Assembly: GCA_020881835.1 (NCBI GenBank)
Contig: CP052876.1
Coordinates: 2,418,001-2,482,000 of the forward strand
Direction of reading: 5' to 3'
DNA: 64,000 bases
Source of the DNA: Kineosporiaceae bacterium SCSIO 59966
GTDB taxonomy: Bacteria; Actinomycetota; Actinomycetes; Actinomycetales; SCSIO-59966
Under the pieces are notes generated by a model. It worked only from the letters and a program-made list of their open reading frames with translations. It did no database searches and was not told the origin of the DNA. Shown here piece after piece: positions 9,474 through 19,574 of this stretch (position 1 is the first letter of the stretch; every line of letters begins with the position of its first letter). The translations under genes were made by a program, and so were the position numbers.

Positions 9474-10427
9474 TCACACGCCAGCGTCGCCCGTCCGGCC
9501 TAAGCCCGTCACTGACGGTGGCGGCACCTCGGTCCCGGCGAACAGGTCGCTCTCCCGGCCGTCTGGCCGAGCCGGGTCGGGTGCCGCGACGCCCCGGACG
9601 AGGCGGAACCACTCGGTGCCGGTGAGCGGGCGGCCGATCCCGTTGCTCAGCGCGAGGAAACCGCCCTCCAGGATGACCTGGGTCGCGTGGGCCCGCAGTG
9701 CCTGGGTCTTGGTGGGCAGGTGGTCGTCGGCCTCGATGACGGTCGTCACCTCGGCGTCCGGGACGACGACCGACGGCAACGGTCCGTCCGGGTCCGGAGC
9801 GGTGAACGGGTTGACCGGTTGGGTCCGGCGCAGCGTCGCGCGGACGACGGACTCGGGCTCGACCACCTCGTACACCTTGGCGACCTGCCACGGCGCCCCA
9901 CCAGGTCCGGGTGCGGCGGCCAGGTCCACGGCCCGCACGGTGACCCGGTGGGCCTGGACGTGGTCGGGGTGGCCGTACCCGCCGTCCGGCTCGTAGCTGA
10001 CCACGACCTGCGGCCGGACCCGCCGCAGGAGCCGCGCCAGGTGCCGGGCCGCCGCGTCGACGTCCGCGCGGGCGAAGGCGTCTGGACCGGTGTCCGGGGC
10101 GGCGACCGCCTGCCCGCCGGCCCCCCACGCCATCCCGCTGTCCTCGTACCGGACGCCGGCGTCTGCGCCGAGGAAGAGGTGCTCGGTGACACCGAGCACC
10201 CGTGCCGCCTCGGCGAGCTCGCCGGTGCGGTGCGCTGCCAGCGCCGGGCCGTCGCCCTGGAGGGCGGCCAGCGCGGGCGGGATGACCTCGCCCCGTTCGC
10301 CGCGGGTGCACGTGACCAGGGTGACCTCGACGCCCTCGGCGGCGTACCGGGCGATGGTCGCCCCGGTCGAGATCGACTCGTCGTCCGGGTGGGCGTGCAC
10401 GAGCAGCAGGCGGCGGGTGCTGGTCAC
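9474..10427 (-). CDS. mshB: N-acetyl-1-D-myo-inositol-2-amino-2-deoxy-alpha-D-glucopyranoside deacetylase
   Basis: MshB is a zinc deacetylase making GlcN-Ins in mycothiol synthesis. The 317-residue product starts [18 protein letters not shown], where His-Pro-Asp-Asp is the LmbE-family zinc motif. Further family blocks are TCTRGERGEVIPP, VSYEPDGGYGHPDHVQAHR (third zinc ligand) and the C-terminal LTGTEWFRLVRG. GTG at 10427 lies just after the typA stop (10444), so the two are probably cotranscribed. The paralogous amidase mca, which uses mycothiol conjugates, lies at 57500-58384. MshB and Mca are close relatives. The shorter ERGEVIPP and typA linkage favour MshB here. Confidence 0.88.
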   Translation of the reverse strand: MTSTRRLLLVHAHPDDESISTGATIARYAAEGVEVTLVTCTRGERGEVIPPALAALQGDGPALAAHRTGELAEAARVLGVTEHLFLGADAGVRYEDSGMAWGAGGQAVAAPDTGPDAFARADVDAAARHLARLLRRVRPQVVVSYEPDGGYGHPDHVQAHRVTVRAVDLAAAPGPGGAPWQVAKVYEVVEPESVVRATLRRTQPVNPFTAPDPDGPLPSVVVPDAEVTTVIEADDHLPTKTQALRAHATQVILEGGFLALSNGIGRPLTGTEWFRLVRGVAAPDPARPDGRESDLFAGTEVPPPSVTGLGRTGDAGV

Positions 10428-10443
10428 CGGTGCCCCGCGGAGG

Positions 10444-12324
10444 TCATCCCCGCCGGGCCCGCGCCCGGGCCTTGTCGCGCTGGGTGGCGTCCAGGACGAC
10501 CTTGCGGACCCGGATCGCGTCCGCGGTGACCTCGACGCACTCGTCCTCGCGGCAGAACTCCAGCGACTGCTCGAGGGAGAGCACCCGTGGCGGCACGAGC
10601 CGCTCCAGCTCGTCGGCGTTGGAGCGCACGTTCGTGAGCTTCTTCTCCTTGGTGACGTTGACGTCCATGTCGTCGGCGCGGGAGTTCTCCCCGACGACCA
10701 TGCCCTCGTACACCTCGGTGCCCGGGCCGACGAACAGGCTGCCCCGCTCCTGCAGGTTGAGGATCGCGTAGGACGTGGCGAACCCGGCACGGTCGGCCAC
10801 GAGCGAGCCGCTGCGGCGGGTGCGCAGCTCGCCGGACCACGGCTCGTAGCCCTCGAAGACGTGGTGGGCGATACCGGTGCCGCGGGTCTCGGTGAGGAAC
10901 TCGGTGCGGAACCCGATGAGACCTCGGGACGGCACCCGGAACTCCATCCGGACCCAGCCGGTCCCGTGGTTCACCATGTGCTCCATCCGGCCCTTGCGGC
11001 CGGCGAGCAGCTGGGTGACGGCGCCGAGGTACTCCTCGGGACAGTCGACGGTGAGGTGCTCGACGGGCTCGTGCACCCGGCCGTCGATCTCGCGGGTGAC
11101 GACCTCCGGCTTGCCCACGGTGAGCTCGAAGCCCTCCCGGCGCATGGTCTCGACGAGGATCGCCAGGGCGAGCTCGCCGCGGCCCTGCACCTCCCAGGTG
11201 TCGGGTCGCTCGGTGGGCAGGACCCGCAGCGAGACGTTGCCGACGAGCTCGCGGTCCAGGCGGTCCTTGACGAGCCGCGCAGTGACCTTGGCGCCCTTGG
11301 TCCGCCCCGCGAGCGGAGAGGTGTTCGTGCCGATGGTCATCGAGATCGCCGGCTCGTCGACGGTGATGAGCGGCAGCGGCACCGGGTGCTCGGGGTCGGC
11401 GAGCGTCTCCCCGATGGTGATCTCCGGGATGCCGGCGAGCGCGATGATGTCGCCGGGTCCGGCGCTGTCGGCGGGGACCCGGTCCAGTGCCTCGGTGAGC
11501 ATGAGCTCGGTGACCTTCACCCGCTCGACGGACCCGTCCCGGCGGCACCAGGCGACCTGCTGACCCTTGTGGATCCTGCCGGCGTGCACCCGGCACAGCG
11601 CGAGCCGGCCGAGGAACGGCGAGGCGTCGAGGTTCGTCACGTGCGCCTGCAGGGGGGCGTCCTCCTCGTACTCGAACGCCGGCACCGTCTCCAGGATGGT
11701 GCGGAACAGCGGCTCGAGGTCCTCGCTGTCGGGCAGCTCGCCGTCCGCGGGACGCTCGAGACTGGCCCGGCCGGCCTTGGCGGAGGCGTACACGACGGGG
11801 AACTCCAGGGCCTGGTCGTCGCCCTCGTCCATGAGGTCGAGGAACAGCTCGTAGACCTCGTCGACCACCTCGGCGATGCGGGCGTCCGGCCGGTCGACCT
11901 TGTTGATGACGACGATGACGGGCAGGTGCGCGAGGAGAGCCTTGCGCAGGACGAACCGGGTCTGCGGCAGCGGCCCCTCGCTGGCGTCGACGAGCAGGGC
12001 GATGGCGTCGACCATCGACAGGCCGCGCTCGACCTCACCACCGAAGTCGGCGTGACCGGGGGTGTCGATGATGTTGATCGTGACGCCGTCCGGGGCTCCC
12101 GCGGCAGCCGCCGCCGGTCCGCGGTACCGGACGGCGGTGTTCTTGGCGAGGATGGTGATCCCCTTCTCCCGCTCCAGGTCCCCGGAGTCCATCGCCCGCT
12201 CCTGGACGTGCTGGTGCTCGCCGAAGGCGCCGGACTGCCAGAGCATGGCGTCGACGAGGGTGGTCTTGCCGTGGTCGACGTGGGCGACGATGGCGACGTT
12301 GCGCAGATCGGTGCGGAGCGGCAT
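10444..12324 (-). CDS. typA: Translational GTPase TypA/BipA
   Basis: This is a ribosome-associated GTPase of 626 residues related to EF-G. G1 is AHVDHGKTT (residues 13-21). The switch region is REKGITI, G3 is [11 protein letters not shown] and G4 is NKVDRPDAR. The C-terminal TypA-specific part includes [19 protein letters not shown]. The ATG at 12324 gives [20 protein letters not shown], the normal start for actinobacterial TypA. It is upstream of mshB with a 16-bp gap. TypA has roles in ribosome assembly under stress and cold, known from other bacteria. Confidence 0.96.
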   Translation of the reverse strand: MPLRTDLRNVAIVAHVDHGKTTLVDAMLWQSGAFGEHQHVQERAMDSGDLEREKGITILAKNTAVRYRGPAAAAAGAPDGVTINIIDTPGHADFGGEVERGLSMVDAIALLVDASEGPLPQTRFVLRKALLAHLPVIVVINKVDRPDARIAEVVDEVYELFLDLMDEGDDQALEFPVVYASAKAGRASLERPADGELPDSEDLEPLFRTILETVPAFEYEEDAPLQAHVTNLDASPFLGRLALCRVHAGRIHKGQQVAWCRRDGSVERVKVTELMLTEALDRVPADSAGPGDIIALAGIPEITIGETLADPEHPVPLPLITVDEPAISMTIGTNTSPLAGRTKGAKVTARLVKDRLDRELVGNVSLRVLPTERPDTWEVQGRGELALAILVETMRREGFELTVGKPEVVTREIDGRVHEPVEHLTVDCPEEYLGAVTQLLAGRKGRMEHMVNHGTGWVRMEFRVPSRGLIGFRTEFLTETRGTGIAHHVFEGYEPWSGELRTRRSGSLVADRAGFATSYAILNLQERGSLFVGPGTEVYEGMVVGENSRADDMDVNVTKEKKLTNVRSNADELERLVPPRVLSLEQSLEFCREDECVEVTADAIRVRKVVLDATQRDKARARARRG

Positions 12325-12391
12325 ACGGGAGGACTCGTTCCGGTCGGGAAGGGGTGCTCACGCAGGCTAACGGGTGCGCACCGCCAGCACG

Positions 12392-14035
12392 CTAACGACG
12401 GTCCGCGGGGGCGCCGTCGCTGAGCCGGGTGGTGACGTGCTGGGTGACCGTCTCCAGGTGCAGCGCCTGCTCCCGGCGCAGCCGGGCGTGGTGCTCCCGG
12501 TGGAAGGCGCGCACGGTGGCCACCGCCATCGCGACCATGACGAGGCTGAACGGCAGCGCGGTGATCACCGCCGCGGTCTGCAGCGCCCCCAGCCCACCGG
12601 CTCCGACGACGAGCAGGGCGGCCGCGACCGCTCCCTCGAGCACCGCCCACATCACCCGGCTCCACGTCGGCGGGTCGATGTCACCGCCGGAGGCGAGCAT
12701 GTCGACGACGAGCGAGCCGGAGTCCGAGGAGGTGACGAAGAACGTCACGATGAGGAGGATCACCAGGCCCATGACGACGGACCCGCCCGGCAGGCCGTCG
12801 AGCAGCGTGAACAGCGAGGACTCGGTACCGACCGAGCCGTCCTCGCCGACGAGTCCGCCGCCGCCGAACAGCTCCCGGTACAGGGCGCTGCCGCCGAGGA
12901 CGGAGAACCACAGGAAGGTGATGAGCGTCGGGACGAGCAGGACGCCGGCGACGAACTCACGGACGGTGCGCCCGCGGGAGATCCGGGCGATGAACACCCC
13001 GACGAAGGGTGCCCAGGAGATCCACCAGCCCCAGTAGAACGTCGTCCAGGCTGCCTGCCAGACCTCGCCCTCCTCACCGCGGTAGGCGCTGACGTCGAAG
13101 GTCAGCCGCAGCACGTTGGTGAGGTAGTCCCCGAAGTTCTGCACGAACTCTCGCAGCAGGAACAGCGTCGGCCCGGCGAGCAGGACGAACAGCAGGACGA
13201 CCCCGGCCAGGCCCATGTTGACGTTCGAGAGCCACTTGATCCCGCGACCGACGCCACTGACCACGGAGGCCACCGCGACCGCCGTGATGACGACGATGAG
13301 CAGCGACTGCAGCCCGACGGACCCGGAACCGCCCTCGACCAGGCCGGTGAAGTCGAGCCCGGCGGCGATCTGGGCGACGCCGAAGCCCAGCGAGGTGGCC
13401 ACCCCGAAGAGCGTGCCGACGATCGCGGTGATGTCGATGAGGTCACCGAGCCAGCCCTTGACCCGGTCGCCGAGCAGCGGCTCGAGCGCCCAGCGGATGG
13501 ACACCGGGCGGCCGCGGCGGTGCACCGCGTAGGCGATGGCCAGCCCGGCGACGACGTAGATGGCCCACGCGTGGACGCCCCAGTGCACGTACGTCTGGGT
13601 CATCGCCTGGCGGGCGGCGGCGACCTCCCCGCCCTCGAACCCCGGCCGGGGCGAGGCGTAGTGGTTGAGCGGCTCGGCGACGCCCCAGAACACCAGGCCG
13701 ATGCCCATCCCGGCGGAGAACAGCATCGCGAACCAGGAGCGGACGCCGAACTCGGGCGCCTCGTCGTCGCGGCCGAGCCGGATGTCGCCGTACCGGCTGA
13801 AGCCCATCCACAGCGAGAACGCGACGAAGGCGGCGATGAGCAGGACGTAGTACCAGCCCAGGGTGTCGATGATGCCGCCCTGCACGGCGCCGATCCCGGC
13901 ACTGGCGGCCTCGGGAGCGACGACCGCGAACAGGACGAACGCGCCGATGACGGCGAGGGAGGGGTAGAAGACGCGGGGGGCCAGCGAGGGGCCTCGACGG
14001 CGGGACCCCGGGGGGGTGGCCGTGGCGGACGCCAT
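12392..14035 (-). CDS. BCCT family transporter (glycine betaine/choline/carnitine type)
   Basis: This is a sodium- or proton-coupled carrier for quaternary ammonium compounds in the cytoplasmic membrane. The 547 residues contain twelve predicted helices. Family signatures are GMGIGLVFWGVAEPLNHY (the BCCT substrate-site region), YVHWGVHAWAIYVVAGLA, and FYWGWWISWAPFVGVFIARI with its Trp-rich motif. ATG at 14035 follows AGGAGG. A short charged C-terminal tail (HREHHARLRREQALHLE) could act as the osmosensing regulatory segment known in BetP. Osmoprotectant uptake is the likely role, but the substrate cannot be fixed from sequence. Confidence 0.92.
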   Translation of the reverse strand: MASATATPPGSRRRGPSLAPRVFYPSLAVIGAFVLFAVVAPEAASAGIGAVQGGIIDTLGWYYVLLIAAFVAFSLWMGFSRYGDIRLGRDDEAPEFGVRSWFAMLFSAGMGIGLVFWGVAEPLNHYASPRPGFEGGEVAAARQAMTQTYVHWGVHAWAIYVVAGLAIAYAVHRRGRPVSIRWALEPLLGDRVKGWLGDLIDITAIVGTLFGVATSLGFGVAQIAAGLDFTGLVEGGSGSVGLQSLLIVVITAVAVASVVSGVGRGIKWLSNVNMGLAGVVLLFVLLAGPTLFLLREFVQNFGDYLTNVLRLTFDVSAYRGEEGEVWQAAWTTFYWGWWISWAPFVGVFIARISRGRTVREFVAGVLLVPTLITFLWFSVLGGSALYRELFGGGGLVGEDGSVGTESSLFTLLDGLPGGSVVMGLVILLIVTFFVTSSDSGSLVVDMLASGGDIDPPTWSRVMWAVLEGAVAAALLVVGAGGLGALQTAAVITALPFSLVMVAMAVATVRAFHREHHARLRREQALHLETVTQHVTTRLSDGAPADRR

Positions 14036-14126
14036 CAGGGGACCTCCTGGGTCGCGGGGATCGGTGGTCGCCGGTCGTCGACCCTGCCGCACCTCGTCGA
14101 CGGTGGCAAACGGGCGACGTCCGCCC

Positions 14127-14573
14127 TCAGCGGCGGAGGGTGAGCCGGCACACGGTGCGGACGACGGGGACGTCGGCGGGCAGCCAGCGGACGGCGTCCA
14201 CCGCGTCCGCCAGGTCGAGCCACAGCAACCGGTCGTGGTCCTGGAGGGTGGCCGGCTCGCCGTCGAGCACCTGCGCCGTCCAGACCCGCAGCAGCGCCGA
14301 CGGAGGCAGCGCCCAGTCCCCGCCGTCCGGAGGCGCCACCTGCTGGCCCAGGCGGACGGTGACACCGAGCTCCTCGCGCAGCTCGCGGTGCAGGGCCTGG
14401 TCCGGGTCCTCCCCGGGGTCCACCTTGCCGCCCGGCAGCTCCCAGCCGCCGGCCAGCCGGGGTGGGGCGGTGCGCCGGGCGGCGAGCAGCCGGGTCGGCC
14501 GGGTGAGGTCGTCGAGGATCGCGGCGCCGACGACGAGCACCCCGGCCCGCAGCGGCGGGTCGGTGATCACCAC
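14127..14573 (-). CDS. NUDIX hydrolase (MutT-like)
   Basis: This is a nucleoside-diphosphate-linked hydrolase of 148 residues. The NUDIX box is complete, GX5EX7REUXEEXGU, read as GKVDPGEDPDQALHRELREELGV in three adjacent pieces. The preceding RLAGGWELPGG and the overall length resemble MutT-type 8-oxo-dGTP diphosphatases. Two tandem GTG codons (14573 and 14570) can start it, and an upstream extension would overlap the ABC ATPase gene that ends at 14593. It is the last gene after the oligopeptide ABC operon with only a 19-bp gap, so it may be read through from that operon. Confidence 0.82.
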   Translation of the reverse strand: MVITDPPLRAGVLVVGAAILDDLTRPTRLLAARRTAPPRLAGGWELPGGKVDPGEDPDQALHRELREELGVTVRLGQQVAPPDGGDWALPPSALLRVWTAQVLDGEPATLQDHDRLLWLDLADAVDAVRWLPADVPVVRTVCRLTLRR

Positions 14574-14592
14574 GCCACTGTAGGCGGGGCGC

Positions 14593-15651
14593 TCACACGA
14601 CGTTCGAGTCCACCTCCGCGAAGTGGCAGGCCACCCGCTGCTCACCGCCGCGCTGGACCAGCGCCGGTTCCTGCGTCGCGCAGATGTCCTGCGCCTTCCA
14701 GCACCGGGTGCGGAACCGGCAGCCGGACGGCGGGTTCAGCGGGCTGGGCACGTCGCCGGTGAGGATCACCCGCTCGCGGCGGCGCTCCTCCTGCGGGTCG
14801 GCGGTCGGCGCCGCCGACAGCAGCGCCTGGGTGTACGGGTGCATCGGCCGTTCGTAGATGTCGTCCCGGTCACCGATCTCGACGATCTTGCCCAGGTACA
14901 TGACCGCGACCCGGTCGGAGATGTGCCGCACGACCGACAGGTCGTGGGCGATGAACATGTAGGCGAGGCCGAGCTGGTCCTGCAGGTCCTCCAGCAGGTT
15001 CACCACGCCCGCCTGGACGGAGACGTCGAGGGCGGAGACCGGCTCGTCGAGGACGAGCATCCGCGGCTCGAGGGCCAGCGCCCGGGCGATGCCGATGCGC
15101 TGGCGCTGGCCGCCGGAGAACTCGTGCGGGTAGCGGTTGCCGTGCTCGGGGTTGAGGCCGACGAGCTCGAGGAGCTCGGCCACCCTGGCCTTGCCCTGCT
15201 TGTCGTTGTCCCACCGGCCGTGGATGCGCAGCGGCTCGCCGACGATGTCGTTGACCGGCATCTTCGGGTTGAGCGAGGCGTACGGGTCCTGGAAGACGAT
15301 CTGCAGCTCCTTGCGGACCGCCCGCATCTCCTTCGCGCCGAGGCCGACGAGCTCGGTGCCGTTGTAGCGCACGGACCCCGAGGTGGGTGTGTGCAGCTGG
15401 AGCACCGCCCGGCCGGTGGTCGACTTGCCGCAGCCGGACTCGCCGACGACGCCGAGGGTCTCCCCGGCGTCCACGTGGAAGGTCACCCCGGAGACGGCCT
15501 GCACCCAGCCGACGGTGCGCCGCAGCAGGCCGCCGCCCTTGACCGGGAAGTTCATCACCAGGTCCCGGACGTCGAGCAGGTGGTCCCGGTCGGGGTCGGC
15601 GCCGGCCGCCTGCGGGGAGGTGCCCGTGGTCTCCTGGACCGGAGTGCTCAT
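14593..15651 (-). CDS. Oligopeptide/dipeptide ABC transporter ATP-binding protein (OppF type)
   Basis: This is one of two ATPases energising a peptide importer. In 352 residues it has Walker [10 protein letters not shown], the Q-loop [14 protein letters not shown], signature [14 protein letters not shown], Walker [14 protein letters not shown] and the H-loop FIAHDLSVV. It ends with the oligopeptide-transporter C-terminal domain containing [15 protein letters not shown], whose cysteines can ligand an Fe-S cluster in relatives. Its ATG overlaps the stop of the upstream ATPase gene (ATGA at 15648-15651), indicating translational coupling. It works with the permeases at 16751-19373. Confidence 0.92.
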   Translation of the reverse strand: MSTPVQETTGTSPQAAGADPDRDHLLDVRDLVMNFPVKGGGLLRRTVGWVQAVSGVTFHVDAGETLGVVGESGCGKSTTGRAVLQLHTPTSGSVRYNGTELVGLGAKEMRAVRKELQIVFQDPYASLNPKMPVNDIVGEPLRIHGRWDNDKQGKARVAELLELVGLNPEHGNRYPHEFSGGQRQRIGIARALALEPRMLVLDEPVSALDVSVQAGVVNLLEDLQDQLGLAYMFIAHDLSVVRHISDRVAVMYLGKIVEIGDRDDIYERPMHPYTQALLSAAPTADPQEERRRERVILTGDVPSPLNPPSGCRFRTRCWKAQDICATQEPALVQRGGEQRVACHFAEVDSNVV

Positions 15652-16751
15652 CGCTGCGCCTCGCTCTCGGTGCGGAAGAAGGCGGTCGGGTCCTCGGCCT
15701 CGGCCATCTGGTCCCAGTGGTGGCAGGCGGCCGCGTGGTCGTGGTCGTCGGTCGGCGCCAGCGGTGGCTCGACCTCGCGGCAGATGTCGGTCGCCAGCGG
15801 GCAGCGCGGCTGGAAGGGGCAGCCGGACGGCAGGTTGATCAGCGACGGCGGGGCGCCCTTGATCGGGCGCAGCCGTTCGCTGTCGCCCTCCAGGGAGGGG
15901 ATGGAGCCGAGCAGCCCGCCGGTGTACGGCATCCGCGGCCGGTAGAAGATGTCGTCCGTGCTGCCGAGCTCGACCGAGCGGCCGGCGTACATGACGAGCA
16001 CCCGGTGGGCCATCCCGGCGACGACGCCGAGGTCGTGGGTGATGAGCACGATGGCCGCGTTGACGGCGTCCTTGACCTCGATGAGCTTCTCGAGGATCTG
16101 CGCCTGCACGGTGACGTCGAGCGCGGTCGTCGGCTCGTCAGCGATGATCACGTCAGGGTTGTTGATCACCGCCATCGCGATCATCGCGCGCTGGCGCATG
16201 CCGCCGGAGAACTCGTGCGGGTAGTTGCGCAGCCGCTGCTTCGGCTGCGGGATCCCGACGAGGTCGAGCATCTCCTCGGCGCGGCGCAGGGCGGCCTTCT
16301 TCGACACCACCTCGTGCGAGCGCACCGCCTCAGCGAGCTGGTCACCGACGCTGTACACGGGGTTGAGCGCCGTCATGGGGTCCTGGAAGATCATCGCGAT
16401 CTTCCGGCCCCGCAGGGCCCGCTGCTGCTTGGGCGACATCTGCAGGACGTCGTCCCCCCGGAACAGGATGCGGCCGGTGATCTGCGCGGACTTCGGCAGC
16501 AGGCCCATGACCGCCATCGAGGACACGGACTTGCCGGAGCCGGACTCGCCGACGATGCCGAGCACCTCCCGCTCGCGCAGCGAGTAGGAGACGCCGCGGA
16601 CGGCCTTGACGACGCCGTCCTCGGTGGGGAACGACACCGACAGGTCCTCGACCCGCAGCAGCTCGTTCTCCGTGGGCGGGCGGATCGCCGAGGAGGTGCG
16701 GGACAGGTGGGCCACGCCGCTGCCCAGGGGGGTCTCGTAGGAGTCGGTCAT
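15648..16751 (-). CDS. Oligopeptide/dipeptide ABC transporter ATP-binding protein (OppD type)
   Basis: This is the second ATPase of the peptide importer, 367 residues. It has Walker [12 protein letters not shown]-loop [15 protein letters not shown], signature [13 protein letters not shown], Walker [20 protein letters not shown]-loop [13 protein letters not shown], and the C-terminal oligopeptide domain with [15 protein letters not shown]. The start ATG at 16751 overlaps the TGA of the upstream permease (1-base overlap within TGATGA context), and it overlaps the next ATPase by four bases. The tight overlaps across three genes mark a single transcription unit. Confidence 0.92.
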   Translation of the reverse strand: MTDSYETPLGSGVAHLSRTSSAIRPPTENELLRVEDLSVSFPTEDGVVKAVRGVSYSLREREVLGIVGESGSGKSVSSMAVMGLLPKSAQITGRILFRGDDVLQMSPKQQRALRGRKIAMIFQDPMTALNPVYSVGDQLAEAVRSHEVVSKKAALRRAEEMLDLVGIPQPKQRLRNYPHEFSGGMRQRAMIAMAVINNPDVIIADEPTTALDVTVQAQILEKLIEVKDAVNAAIVLITHDLGVVAGMAHRVLVMYAGRSVELGSTDDIFYRPRMPYTGGLLGSIPSLEGDSERLRPIKGAPPSLINLPSGCPFQPRCPLATDICREVEPPLAPTDDHDHAAACHHWDQMAEAEDPTAFFRTESEAQR

Positions 16752-17773
16752 CAGGCACGCACCCTGGTCTGTCGAGGATCGAAGGCGTCCCGCAGGCCGT
16801 CGCCGATGAAGTTCACCGACAGGGCGATGAGGACGATGAACACGCCGGGCCACCAGAACAGCCAGGGCCGGGTGGTGAACGCGGTCTGGTACTCGCTGAT
16901 GAGCAGGCCGAGGGAGGTGTCGGGGGGCCGGACGCCGAAGCCGAGGTAGCTCAGCGCGGTCTCCAGCAGGATCGCCGAGGCGACCGTCAGGGTCGCGTTG
17001 ACGATGATGACGCCGAGGGTGTTGGGCATGATGTGCCGGAAGATGATCCGCCTGCTGCTCGCCCCCATGGCGCGGGCGGCCTCGACGAACTCCTTCTCCC
17101 GCAGGGACAGGAACTCCCCGCGGACGAGGCGGGCGAGCGACGTCCAGACGATGAGTCCCAGCACGGTGGCGAAGACGTACAGCCCCAGCTCGCCGAACCG
17201 GCGCCCGAGGACCGCGGCGATGACCAGCGTCGGGATCGTGATCATGACGTCGGTGAACCGCATGAGCAGCGACTCGACCCAGCCCCGGAAGAACCCGGCG
17301 ACCGCTCCGATGACGGAGCCGACGATGGTGGCGACGATGCCGACGACGATGGCCACCGTGATCGAGCGCTGCGCTCCCCGCATCGTCAGGGCGAAGTAGT
17401 CCTTGCCGACGTTGTCCTGCCCGAAGGGGTACTCCCCGATCGACACGCCGTCACCGTCGAGCCAGGGGACGAGGTCGAGGGTCGGCCGTCCGCCGTCCAC
17501 GACCGGCGCGGTGCTGATGTAGTCCTTGTCCCACCAGCCGGGGATGCCGGCGAAGCCGATGGAGGTGTACGCGAGCAGCAGGACGAAGGCCAGCATGACC
17601 ATGCCGACGAGGGCGCCACGGTGGCGGAGGAACCGCCGTCGCACGAGCTCGCCCTGGGAGCGGGCCTTGATCTGCAGACCGCTCGCGTCGTCGCGGGAGG
17701 TCCGCCGCGCGGCGCCGTCCTCGACGGTGACCGCCCGCTCGTCGGGGACGTTCTGTCCCGGTTCTTGTGCCAT
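16751..17773 (-). CDS. Oligopeptide/dipeptide ABC transporter permease (OppC type)
   Basis: This is an inner-membrane permease of 340 residues. A hydrophilic N-terminal extension of about 45 residues precedes the OppC_N-type helix (RHRGALVGMVMLAFVLLLAY). The binding-protein-dependent transport domain follows, with the EAA loop EFVEAARAMGASSRRIIFRHIMPNTLG near residue 240 that docks onto the ATPases. It sits 64 bp downstream of the OppB-type permease. Both ends of the operon agree with a B-C-D-F gene order. Confidence 0.92.
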   Translation of the reverse strand: MAQEPGQNVPDERAVTVEDGAARRTSRDDASGLQIKARSQGELVRRRFLRHRGALVGMVMLAFVLLLAYTSIGFAGIPGWWDKDYISTAPVVDGGRPTLDLVPWLDGDGVSIGEYPFGQDNVGKDYFALTMRGAQRSITVAIVVGIVATIVGSVIGAVAGFFRGWVESLLMRFTDVMITIPTLVIAAVLGRRFGELGLYVFATVLGLIVWTSLARLVRGEFLSLREKEFVEAARAMGASSRRIIFRHIMPNTLGVIIVNATLTVASAILLETALSYLGFGVRPPDTSLGLLISEYQTAFTTRPWLFWWPGVFIVLIALSVNFIGDGLRDAFDPRQTRVRA

Positions 17774-17837
17774 CAGGGGGTTTCCCTCTGTCGTCGGACC
17801 GGGTCTGGTGACCCGGTCAACCGGCTCGGACTAGGGC

Positions 17838-19373
17838 TCAGCTGAGCCGGATCCTCGGGTCGAGGAAGGCGTAGGTGATGTCGGCGATGAGGTTGAACAC
17901 GACGACCGCGGTGCCGACGACGAGGAAGAAGCCCATCACCGGCGCCGGGTCCACGGCGTTGAGGCCGGTGAGGAACATGTTGCCCATTCCCCGCCAGCCG
18001 AACACGGTCTCGGTGATCACCGCGCCACCGAGCACGCTCGCGAAGTCGAAGGCCATCAACGTCGTCACCGGGATGAGGGCGTTGCGGAAGGCGTGCCGCA
18101 TCACCACGGTGCGCTCGGTGAGCCCCTTGGAGCGCGCCGTCCGGACGTAGTCCTGGTTCATCACCTCGAGCATGCTGGCCCGGGTGTACCGCGTGTAGGT
18201 GGCGAACGAGATGAGGATCAGCGCCAGGCTGGGCAGGACGATGTGCGTGGCCGAGTCCAGGAACGTCTCCCAGAACGTGCCGTCGAAGTTGGGGGTGTTG
18301 GACCCGATGGTGGCGATCGGACGGCCACCGAGGCGGGCGGCGTAGTCCGGGAAGACCCGCAGCAGGTGGTCGACGAACCCGAGGACGCCGACGACGAACG
18401 CGACGAGCACCGAGGTCCGCACGGCCTGGTCGCGGTCCAGCCCGCCGAGCAACCAGCCGACGCCACCGGCCAGGGCCAGGTTCACCACCATGACGCCGAG
18501 CAGCAGCGGCCACGTCGGGTCCTCGAGCATGGGCAGGGTGACCAGGTAGACGACGAAAGCGACTCCGCCGGCCGCCATGCCGGCGTACAGCACCGACCGG
18601 CGCTGGAGCCCGGCGGCGAGAGCGGTGAGCCCCACCGCCACCGCGACGGACAGCACGAGCATGACCGGGACGCCGAGCGACGGCTGGGCGAACCAGCGGA
18701 CCGCGGACAGGTACGCCAGCAGGGCTCCGGTCCCGACGGCGGCGACGCCGAAGACGGTGAGCCGGCGTCGCCACTGCCGGCCGCCGAGCAGGGCGGTCCA
18801 GAACAGGCCGCTCAGCACCGAGAGACCCACCAGCCAGGACGGGGCGATCACCGGGTCACCGAGCCAGGTGTTGAGCTCGATGGCGCCGTACTCCTTGAGC
18901 AGGATCGCCACCCAGAAGATGGGCAGGGAGAAGAAGAGGAACGACACCAGGGTGATCGAGTAGTCGAACGCGGTGTACTGGCGCAGCGCGGAGACGATGC
19001 CGATGGTGACGCCGGTGATGATCGCCAGCAGGGTGGCGGCCACGACGAGCTGGAGCGTGGCGCTGAGCGCCTGGCCGAGCAGGGCCTCGACGTCCTGGCC
19101 CTGGATGTTGGTGCCGAGGGTCCCGTCGGCGAACGGCACGAGGTAGCCCAGCACCCCGACGAGCCAGGTCAGGTACCGCTGCGGGATCGGCTGGTCGAGG
19201 TTGAGCACCTCGGCGCGGGCAGCCATCCGGGCCTCGCGGTCGGCGACGTTCTGGATGCCGTACAGGTCCTCGAACGGGTCGCCGGACAGGGAGACCAGCG
19301 TGTACATGATGAACGTCGCCACGAGGAGCACGAAGAAGGAGACGATCAGCCTCCGCACGATGAAGACGACCAC
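17838..19373 (-). CDS. Oligopeptide ABC transporter permease (OppB type), unusually long
   Basis: This is the second permease of the peptide importer. At 511 residues it is much longer than the usual 310-340. The ends are ordinary OppB: MVVFIVRRLIVSFFVLLVATF at the start and the EAA loop NQDYVRTARSKGLTERTVVMRHAFRNALIPV-like segment near residue 430. Between about residues 165 and 345 is an extra hydrophobic stretch with roughly five or six helices (for example GVPVMLVLSVAVAVGLTALA) followed by a short soluble part. The start is GTG at 19373 after CCAGGAGGAACGC. The insertion is in frame and well coded, so it is not a sequencing fault. Confidence 0.9.
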   Translation of the reverse strand: MVVFIVRRLIVSFFVLLVATFIMYTLVSLSGDPFEDLYGIQNVADREARMAARAEVLNLDQPIPQRYLTWLVGVLGYLVPFADGTLGTNIQGQDVEALLGQALSATLQLVVAATLLAIITGVTIGIVSALRQYTAFDYSITLVSFLFFSLPIFWVAILLKEYGAIELNTWLGDPVIAPSWLVGLSVLSGLFWTALLGGRQWRRRLTVFGVAAVGTGALLAYLSAVRWFAQPSLGVPVMLVLSVAVAVGLTALAAGLQRRSVLYAGMAAGGVAFVVYLVTLPMLEDPTWPLLLGVMVVNLALAGGVGWLLGGLDRDQAVRTSVLVAFVVGVLGFVDHLLRVFPDYAARLGGRPIATIGSNTPNFDGTFWETFLDSATHIVLPSLALILISFATYTRYTRASMLEVMNQDYVRTARSKGLTERTVVMRHAFRNALIPVTTLMAFDFASVLGGAVITETVFGWRGMGNMFLTGLNAVDPAPVMGFFLVVGTAVVVFNLIADITYAFLDPRIRLS

Positions 19374-19506
19374 GCGTTCCTCCTGGTCGTGACGCCCGGG
19401 AGCGGGCGACGCAGGTCCGGCCCGGGGTGACGGGCGCTGCCAAGGGTGCGGCCCGCCGGTGGGCGGGCGCTGCGGACAGAGCGTACGAGGTGACTCAGAC
19501 CGTAGG

Positions 19507-19542
19507 ACAGGGGGCCGGGAGACTGGGCTCCCGGCCCCCTGT
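19507..19542 (-). terminator. Strong hairpin between the binding-protein gene and the OppB-type permease gene
   Basis: A 15-bp perfect stem is formed by ACAGGGGGCCGGGAG at 19507-19521 and CTCCCGGCCCCCTGT at 19528-19542, with a six-base loop. It lies downstream of the binding-protein gene (ends 19575) and upstream of the permease gene on the same strand. There is no long T tract. Such hairpins often cause partial termination or protect upstream mRNA, giving more binding protein than permease. Confidence 0.7.
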
Positions 19543-19574
19543 CACTGGTCGGTGACGACCGTACTACGGCTGCG

